NCBI GenBank assembly: GCA_002254595.1
Contig: NJEH01000020.1
Location: 1-10,497 of the forward strand
Length of the DNA: 10,497 nt
Reading direction: 5' to 3'
Source of the DNA: Thermofilum sp. ex4484_15
GTDB taxonomy: Archaea; Thermoproteota; Thermoprotei; Thermofilales; EX4484-15
In this document: one piece after another, positions 5,365 through 10,497 of the stretch
Numbering within the stretch: the first letter of the stretch is position 1
Layout: the number at the start of each line of letters is the position of its first letter
The notes under the pieces: generated by a model
The model's input: only the letters and a program-made list of their open reading frames with translations
Database searches by the model: none
What the model was told of the DNA's origin: nothing
Translations under genes and position numbers: made by a program

Positions 5365-7737
5365 TTGAAGTTAACTTTCTGGTTACTAGATGTAAACTAC
5401 GAAGTAGTAAGAGAAGTACCGGAAGTAAGGATGTGGGGTTTAACTCCCGAAGGTAAGAGGGTAGTAATAATAGATAGATCCTTTAAGCCGTACTTCTACG
5501 TAGTACCCAAGGAAGGGACGGATATAGGGAAATTAATAGTTGAAGTAGGTAAGTTAGTTCCCAAGCCATTACGGGTAGAGGCAGTAGAGAAGAAGTACTT
5601 CGGGGAGCCTTTAAAGGTCTTAAGGGTAACTTGTAAGATTCCAGCCCACGTACCTAAGTTAAGGGAGGAAGTAGCTAAACTTAAGTACGTAAAGGACGTG
5701 CTTGAAGCGGACATAAGGTTTTACATGAGGTACCTAATAGATAACCAAATATATCCATGCGCGTGGCATGAAGTAACTTGCGAACCCTTAACGAATAGAA
5801 ATAAGTGGAAAGTAGATGGGGTATTTTTAGCTTCTTCGCCCCCTAAACTAATAGAGAGTAAGAATGACATCCCGGAATTAAAAGTAATGGCTTTCGATAT
5901 AGAATGTTATAACCCTAAGGGGACTCCTAAGCCTGCTAGAGATCCTGTAATCCTCATAGCTACTTTAAATAGCGAAGGGGAGGAGAAGGTATTCATAGCC
6001 GAAGGGAGGAACGATAGGAAGTTGCTAAGAAACTTCGTAGAATACATAAATGCCTACGACCCAGACGTAATAGTGGGTTACAACTCTAACTCCTTCGATT
6101 GGCCTTACTTAATCGAAAGAGCTAAGAAGTTAGGAGTGGATTTATCCATAAGCAGGACCGGTTCGCCACCAGCTCAGAGCGTTTACGGTCATTACTCCAT
6201 AGTGGGTAGGGCTAATGTAGATCTTTATGACTTCGCCGAGGACATAGCTGAAGTTAAAGTGAAGACGTTAGAAAACGTGGCGGAGTACCTAGGAGTGAAA
6301 CGTAAGGAGGAGAGAGTAACCATAAGGGGTAGCGAAATATACAAGTACTGGGATGATCCCTCTAAGAGGGAAGAATTAATAAGGTATGTTTTAGATGATG
6401 TAGAAAGCACTTTCGGGTTAGCCGAAAAGATCCTACCTTTCGCCTATCAGTTAGCTAGGGTAGTAGGCTTACCGTTAGATCAAGTAGGAGCCGCGTCTGT
6501 AGGGTTTAGAGTGGAATGGCGATTGATGAGGGAAGCTTACATTTATAATGAGCTAGTACCCAATAGGGTAGAGAGACCTTACTCACCTTATAGGGGAGCT
6601 ATAGTATTGGAGCCTGAGCCTGGTATCCACGAAAATGTAGCAGTAATGGATTTCTCCTCCATGTATCCCAATATAATGATTAAAATGAACATATCCCCCG
6701 ATACTTACGTACCCCCCGGAGAGGAGGTGGAGGATGGGGAGGTATACGTAGCTCCCGAGGTAGGTCATAAGTTTAGGAAGAAACCGGATGGTTTCTATAG
6801 GAAAGTGCTGAGTAAGCTGCTTAAGTTAAGGCAGGAAATTAGGATGGCTATGAAGAATGTAGACCCTAGGAGCCCTGAATATAGGGTATTAAATGAAAGG
6901 CAAAAGGCCTTAAAAGTTATAGCTAATGCTACATATGGATATTGTGGATGGGTAGGAGCTAGATGGTATAAGAGGGAGGTTGCCGAAGCTACAACTGCAT
7001 GGGGTAGGAAGATAATTAAGGAAACAATAAATATAGCTAGGAGCTTAGGGCTGAAAATAATATATGGAGATACGGATAGCATCTTCGTAAAGCACGAACC
7101 GGAGAAAATTAGGGAATTTTGTAAAACCATAAGTGATAAAATAGATTTACCTATAAAACCCGATAAAATATATGTAAGGGTTTTCTTTACCGAAGCTAAG
7201 AAGAGATACTGCGGTCTCTTACCGGATGGTAGGATAGATGTAGTGGGATTAGAAGCAGTAAGGGGGGATTGGTCGGAGTTAGCTAAGGAAGTACAGGAGG
7301 AGATTATCAAAATTATACTAAAGGAGAGGAGCCCTGAGAAGGCTGTAGATTACGTAAGGAAGGTAATAAAAGAGTTAAGGGAAGGTAAAATACCCTTAGA
7401 GAAATTAGTGATATGGAAGACCTTAACCAAGGACTTTGAGGAATACGAAGTTAAGGCAGCGCATGTAATAGCTGCTCGCAAGCTAATTAAGGCGGGTTAC
7501 CAATTGGAAATAGGTGATAAAATAGGGTTCATCATAACTAAGGGTCCTGGAGGTAAGTTAGCCGATAAAGCTGAACCCTACATATTAGTTAACGACTATA
7601 GTAAAGTAGACGTAGAGTACTATGTGGAGAAACAAGTAGTGCCTGCGGCTCTAAGGATACTTAGTTACTTCGGCGTAAGGGAGGGACAGTTGATCTCGGA
7701 GGGGAAACAAACTAGTTTAACCGATTTCTTCAGGTGA
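5365..7737 (+). CDS. polB: Family B DNA polymerase (archaeal replicative type, PolB3-like)
   Basis: 790 residues, the normal length for an intein-free archaeal family B polymerase; it copies DNA 5'-3' with 3'-5' proofreading. The N-terminal domain (IDRSFKPYFYV, 36-46) resembles crenarchaeal PolB3. Exonuclease motifs: FDIE (Asp178, Glu180), YNSNSFDWPYL (Asp245) and YVLDD (Tyr341, Asp345). Then YRGA (409-412), motif A DFSSMYP (Asp429), motif B K517-x3-N521-x2-YG, motif C YGDTDS (Asp569, Asp571) and KKRY (612-615). All catalytic residues are present, so it should be active in synthesis and proofreading. The last residues, QTSLTDFF (782-789), are a PCNA-binding PIP box, implying clamp-assisted synthesis. 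The start is a TTG with a weak GGTAGG ribosome site and a good TATA box 40 bases upstream. The DHH nuclease follows after 4 bases. PolB3 versus PolB1 assignment is an inference from similarity remembered, not searched. Confidence 0.97.
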   Translation: MKLTFWLLDVNYEVVREVPEVRMWGLTPEGKRVVIIDRSFKPYFYVVPKEGTDIGKLIVEVGKLVPKPLRVEAVEKKYFGEPLKVLRVTCKIPAHVPKLREEVAKLKYVKDVLEADIRFYMRYLIDNQIYPCAWHEVTCEPLTNRNKWKVDGVFLASSPPKLIESKNDIPELKVMAFDIECYNPKGTPKPARDPVILIATLNSEGEEKVFIAEGRNDRKLLRNFVEYINAYDPDVIVGYNSNSFDWPYLIERAKKLGVDLSISRTGSPPAQSVYGHYSIVGRANVDLYDFAEDIAEVKVKTLENVAEYLGVKRKEERVTIRGSEIYKYWDDPSKREELIRYVLDDVESTFGLAEKILPFAYQLARVVGLPLDQVGAASVGFRVEWRLMREAYIYNELVPNRVERPYSPYRGAIVLEPEPGIHENVAVMDFSSMYPNIMIKMNISPDTYVPPGEEVEDGEVYVAPEVGHKFRKKPDGFYRKVLSKLLKLRQEIRMAMKNVDPRSPEYRVLNERQKALKVIANATYGYCGWVGARWYKREVAEATTAWGRKIIKETINIARSLGLKIIYGDTDSIFVKHEPEKIREFCKTISDKIDLPIKPDKIYVRVFFTEAKKRYCGLLPDGRIDVVGLEAVRGDWSELAKEVQEEIIKIILKERSPEKAVDYVRKVIKELREGKIPLEKLVIWKTLTKDFEEYEVKAAHVIAARKLIKAGYQLEIGDKIGFIITKGPGGKLADKAEPYILVNDYSKVDVEYYVEKQVVPAALRILSYFGVREGQLISEGKQTSLTDFFR
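7733..7737 (+). promoter_or_regulatory. Ribosome binding site overlapping the polymerase stop codon
   Basis: GGTGA matches the archaeal 16S rRNA 3' end and is 4 bases before the ATG at 7742. Its last three bases are the TGA stop of polB, so terminating ribosomes sit directly on the signal for the next gene. This indicates translational coupling. Confidence 0.7.
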
Positions 7738-7741
7738 GCAA

Positions 7742-8941
7742 ATGGTAGATTTAGGGAACCTCATGAAGGAAATACGTAAGGCTATAGAGTTAGTTAAGGG
7801 TTTCGATAGCGCTCTGCTAATACATCATGACGATGCTGATGGTATAACTTCAGCGGCAATAATGGTAAGGACCTTAGAGGAGTTAGGGCTTTCAGTTAAG
7901 CCTATCTGTTTAGAAAAACTCTTCGAGGAAACCTTAAGCTTGATAAGCTCCCAACCTTACGATCTTTTCATTTACGTAGACATAGGATCACCCCACTCCC
8001 CGTTAATAGCAGACAAGTTAGCTGGTAGGTACGCCTTAATATTAGATCATCATAATCCTAAGGAGATAAAATGCGCTAACTTAATTAACTTAAACCCTGA
8101 ACTTTTCGGTTTCAGCGGGGAAAGGGATGCTTCAGGAGCTACCATGGCTTTTCTCTTCTCTAAAGAGGCACTAGGGAGCGCCTATGGTGAACTAGCCGCC
8201 TTAGCCGTTATAGGTTCTGCTGAAATACCAGGTAAGCTAGGGGGACTTAACGCTATAGCGTTAAAGGAAGGTATTAAAGCCGGTAAAGTAAAGGCCGTAG
8301 AGGGCAGGAGAGGAATAGAATACTTGGTCAATTTAGAGGGGGCCTGGAAATCTTATAAAACGATCTCGAGGGATCTCACCGCTCTAGCATCAGTAGGCTA
8401 TTATAGAGGAGGACCTCTTAAAGCGTTAAAAGCTTTAACGGAGGGAGGTTACCATACCTTATCCAGGGAGATAAGCTATTTAGAGGAGCTGAGAAGAAAG
8501 AAGTTAAGGGAAGTAATTAAGTTAATAAGTAAAGGGGGCTTAAGGGAACTGAAATTCGTTCAATGGTTTCACGTAGGCGATTTACTCAAAGGATTGGGTT
8601 CCAAGACCATAGGGACTATAGCTTCCTATTTATCTTACAGACCTTCATTAATTAAAAGTAATAAATACCTGCTAGCCGCCATGAATTACGAGAGGATAAT
8701 ACCCGGCTTAGGGGAGATTAAGGGTAAGTATTCTAAATTCTCAGCTAGAGCTCCCCTTACCTTGAGGGAAAGGATAGGTAGCGGGGATGCGCCGCCTATA
8801 GCCTCCCTGCTCGAACCCATAGCTAGAGCGTTCAATGGATTCTTCGACGGCCATGATTTCGCAGCTAGCGGGTTGATACCTAGAGGCTCTGAGGGGAATT
8901 TCGTAGAGGCAGTAGATCTCGAGTTATCCAGGAGCCTCTAA
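7742..8941 (+). CDS. DHH-family phosphoesterase, RecJ/GAN-like nuclease
   Basis: 399 residues. Motif I is HDDADG (His29, Asp31, Asp33), motif II VDIGSPH (Asp80), motif III DHHNP (102-106). The C-terminal DHHA1-type domain shows SARAP (about 334) and GHDFAASG (about 370-377). This matches archaeal RecJ homologues such as GAN, a 5'-3' single-strand exonuclease that binds GINS and occupies the Cdc45 place in the replicative helicase. The catalytic metal residues are mostly intact, unlike degenerate Cdc45-type copies, but motif IV, usually ending in GD, reads IGSAE (Glu161). The start follows polB by 4 bases, with GGTGA overlapping the polB stop, so both are made together; this supports a replication or repair role. 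Other DHH activities (oligoribonuclease, cyclic-dinucleotide phosphodiesterase) cannot be excluded. Its 3' end overlaps the convergent methyltransferase gene by 18 bases. Confidence 0.88.
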   Translation: MVDLGNLMKEIRKAIELVKGFDSALLIHHDDADGITSAAIMVRTLEELGLSVKPICLEKLFEETLSLISSQPYDLFIYVDIGSPHSPLIADKLAGRYALILDHHNPKEIKCANLINLNPELFGFSGERDASGATMAFLFSKEALGSAYGELAALAVIGSAEIPGKLGGLNAIALKEGIKAGKVKAVEGRRGIEYLVNLEGAWKSYKTISRDLTALASVGYYRGGPLKALKALTEGGYHTLSREISYLEELRRKKLREVIKLISKGGLRELKFVQWFHVGDLLKGLGSKTIGTIASYLSYRPSLIKSNKYLLAAMNYERIIPGLGEIKGKYSKFSARAPLTLRERIGSGDAPPIASLLEPIARAFNGFFDGHDFAASGLIPRGSEGNFVEAVDLELSRSL

Positions 8942-9895
8942 TAGATACTTAGCTACCTCCATAGCTATAGCCTTGGCTAACGGTACCGGTACCGCTTCAC
9001 CTACTTGTTCAAACTGGGAGTCCCTACCTCCTTTAAATATATGATCGTCGGGGAAGCCCATTAGTCTAGCTTGTTCCCTAACCGTAATTATCCTATCGCT
9101 AAAAGGATGTATGAATCTAGAAGAACCCATTATTGTAGGAGCTAATCTATATGGATGTAACCTATATAAGTTAACATAAGTCTTACCCTTAGCCCCTTTA
9201 AAATGAATTAAAGCTTGACCCCATCTTAACCTAGAGATCTTCCTCTTCTTCCTACGCGAGAGGGGTACGGGCTCGTGATTAGGTATATCGTGAATGCTAT
9301 CCGGTTCCGGTAAATCACCTATGGCTTCTATTACCTTAATCCTCCTTCCCTGAGGCCTCGGTTTAATTCTTATATTAGAAATAAATACCCTAGTACGGTG
9401 GGAGGGAGTTAGGTAATCTTCAGCTTTTAATACATTGAAATGTATCTCTCGATAACCTATTCTAAGGAACTCCTTAATTAAAGCCTCCCTTAAACCCCCC
9501 TCTAATATCCCAGGTACGTTTTCCATTATGAAAACGCTAGGATTTAATTCCCCAATTATCCTTATGAAGTGAAGTACTAAGGATCCCCTAGGATCTACGT
9601 AAAGCCTATCTAAGGGATCCCTCATCCTATCCGGGTTCGTCCTAGTAAAGGCCTCGCAAGGAGGTCCTCCTACTACTACATCCGGCTCCCCTACTTCGCT
9701 CAAAATATCCTCCCCCCTTATCTCCTTGATATCCGCCTCTATTACTTTAGCGCCGGGGAAGTTCTCTTTAAAGCTCTTAATGGCAGGAGGATAATTATCC
9801 AAGCCGAGCATTATATCGAAGCCAACCTCCTTAAAACCCCTTGAGAGACCTCCCGCTCCGCAAAAAAGGTCCACTACTTTAAAGCGATACTTCAT
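8924..9895 (-). CDS. DNA cytosine-C5 methyltransferase
   Basis: 323 residues; transfers methyl from S-adenosylmethionine to C5 of cytosine in DNA. Motif I DLFCGAGGLS (9-18), motif II Asp33, motif III Asp55, motif IV GGPPCEAFT with catalytic Cys80, motif VI ENV (125-127), motif VIII SHRTRV (165-170), motif IX REQARLMGFPD (273-283), motif X QVGEAVP (297-303). The target recognition domain between VIII and IX (about 205-255) is short and basic, with RRKKRK, so the recognition site is probably short; its sequence cannot be read from the protein. Two family positions differ: PCE instead of PCQ, and GEAV instead of GNAV. The start is ATG at 9895 with GGTAA five bases upstream and lies 22 bases after the oxidoreductase stop, suggesting one transcript. 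No restriction endonuclease is visible on either side in this window. Confidence 0.94.
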   Translation of the reverse strand: MKYRFKVVDLFCGAGGLSRGFKEVGFDIMLGLDNYPPAIKSFKENFPGAKVIEADIKEIRGEDILSEVGEPDVVVGGPPCEAFTRTNPDRMRDPLDRLYVDPRGSLVLHFIRIIGELNPSVFIMENVPGILEGGLREALIKEFLRIGYREIHFNVLKAEDYLTPSHRTRVFISNIRIKPRPQGRRIKVIEAIGDLPEPDSIHDIPNHEPVPLSRRKKRKISRLRWGQALIHFKGAKGKTYVNLYRLHPYRLAPTIMGSSRFIHPFSDRIITVREQARLMGFPDDHIFKGGRDSQFEQVGEAVPVPLAKAIAMEVAKYLLEAPG

Positions 9896-9917
9896 TTAAT
9901 TTACCTTCCCCACCTTA

Positions 9918-10497
9918 TTAAGGGCTTAGGCTTATGTAATTGGAGAGCTCCTCGGCTACGTAAGCTAAATCCAATTTAATTAGAGTACTTCTCCTAGGTA
10001 CCCCTCTTTCATCCCATCCCCTTAAGGCATAGTACTTAAGTAGCATGTAGTCAAATCCTTTTTTATCCAATTTAGCTCCCTTTAACGGGCCTTTACTTAA
10101 CGGCTCTTCAAACCACCTAGCCGGTGGGTAATCCATATATTTACCCCACATTCCTCCGTACTCCCTTATCCAGAAAGCCCTAATTAAAGAGTATATCCTA
10201 TCGGCTACTTCGAAAAGCATAGATAACGAGAAGTTAATGCCAGTCGCTGCACGTAACGCCTCTATATATCGCTCTAAATTTAAGCCTAACTCTATCCAGG
10301 GTAACCTACAGGCTACTAAAGATTCGAATATACCCCCTCTAATCCTCTGTAACTCTATTAATTTCCTTACCTTCGCCTCGCTATAATCCATTCTCCCTAC
10401 GTTTACTTCCCAACCTATAATCCAAGCATCTTTATGGTGGGCGCCTATGGGTGAAGTAGCATAAGCCAAAGCCATAGCTGGAGCTGCATGACAATCG
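9918..10497 (-). CDS. Aldehyde:ferredoxin oxidoreductase family protein, C-terminal part (runs off right edge)
   Basis: About 192 residues are open from the right edge to the stop at 9918. The frame continues upstream of the first internal ATG (10475) as DCHAAPA, so the true start is outside. LAYATSPIGAHH, then CRLPW, IRAFWIRE, the RWFEEPLSKGP segment and YYALRGWDERGVP, are the hallmarks of the C-terminal domain of tungsten-containing aldehyde oxidoreductases. These cytoplasmic enzymes oxidise aldehydes to acids with ferredoxin as acceptor and carry a tungsto-bispterin and one 4Fe-4S cluster. The cysteine of ESLVAC (codon 10308-10310) sits where the fourth cluster ligand is expected; the first three would be outside the window. 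The pterin motif around it departs from DxxGLC. The subtype and substrate cannot be told from this half. The methyltransferase follows 22 bases downstream. Confidence 0.92.
   Translation of the reverse strand, partial: DCHAAPAMALAYATSPIGAHHKDAWIIGWEVNVGRMDYSEAKVRKLIELQRIRGGIFESLVACRLPWIELGLNLERYIEALRAATGINFSLSMLFEVADRIYSLIRAFWIREYGGMWGKYMDYPPARWFEEPLSKGPLKGAKLDKKGFDYMLLKYYALRGWDERGVPRRSTLIKLDLAYVAEELSNYISLSP

Noticed and set aside
7135..7175. Repeated GATAAAATA word in the polymerase gene
   Set aside because: Produced by two Asp-Lys-Ile codon runs; coding constraint is enough to explain it.
6795..7310. Long antisense open frame within the DNA polymerase gene
   Set aside because: It is opposite polymerase motifs B and C, which are unambiguous; no family resemblance of its own.
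3687..8941. Seemingly frequent CTAG tetranucleotides, which are rare in many prokaryotes
   Set aside because: Largely a result of GCT-AGG (Ala-Arg) and similar codon pairs; I could not count and test it against composition.
8981..8994. Perfect 14-bp palindrome CGGTACCGGTACCG inside the methyltransferase gene
   Set aside because: It is explained by the repeated codons of Val-Pro-Val-Pro just after motif X; nothing suggests a binding site.

Overview
The window looks like chromosome from an anaerobic, probably thermophilic archaeon of the Thermoproteota/TACK type. The reasons are a family B replicative DNA polymerase with a C-terminal PCNA-binding tail, an archaeal RecJ-like DHH nuclease, a tungsten-type aldehyde:ferredoxin oxidoreductase, a stand-alone FMN glutamate synthase protein, archaeal TATA boxes 35-45 bases before genes, GGTGA/GGGGG ribosome sites, and heavy use of AGG, TTA, GTA and ATA codons. 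The exact lineage cannot be fixed from the sequence alone.

Layout. Positions 1-3451 hold two minus-strand genes: an exported alkaline-phosphatase-superfamily phosphodiesterase, followed by an RND/MMPL-type membrane exporter that runs off the left edge. A divergent intergenic region of about 235 bases (3452-3686) separates them from a plus-strand block: a glutamate-synthase-like FMN protein (3687-5282) ending in a hairpin plus T-tract, then its own promoter and the pair DNA polymerase B (5365-7737) and DHH/RecJ-like phosphoesterase (7742-8941). The last two are separated by 4 bases and are almost certainly translationally coupled. From the right edge, a second minus-strand pair comes in: the C-terminal part of an aldehyde:ferredoxin oxidoreductase (9918-10497) and a cytosine-C5 DNA methyltransferase (8924-9895). 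The methyltransferase converges on the DHH gene, and the two share 18 bases at their 3' ends.

How the genes work together. The polymerase and RecJ-like nuclease form a plausible DNA replication or repair module. The phosphodiesterase and the RND exporter are both envelope functions, but any link between them rests only on adjacency. The methyltransferase has no restriction partner in view. The oxidoreductase and the glutamate synthase-like protein are metabolic redox enzymes. There are no tRNA, rRNA, CRISPR or insertion-sequence signatures, and no gene-free stretch longer than about 235 bases.

The points most worth a second look are departures from family norms in otherwise recognisable proteins: the Asp/His metal motif of the phosphodiesterase contains neither residue, the glutamate synthase lacks the usual 3Fe-4S cysteines but has an N-terminal four-cysteine cluster, and the methyltransferase and the DHH protein carry altered motifs.
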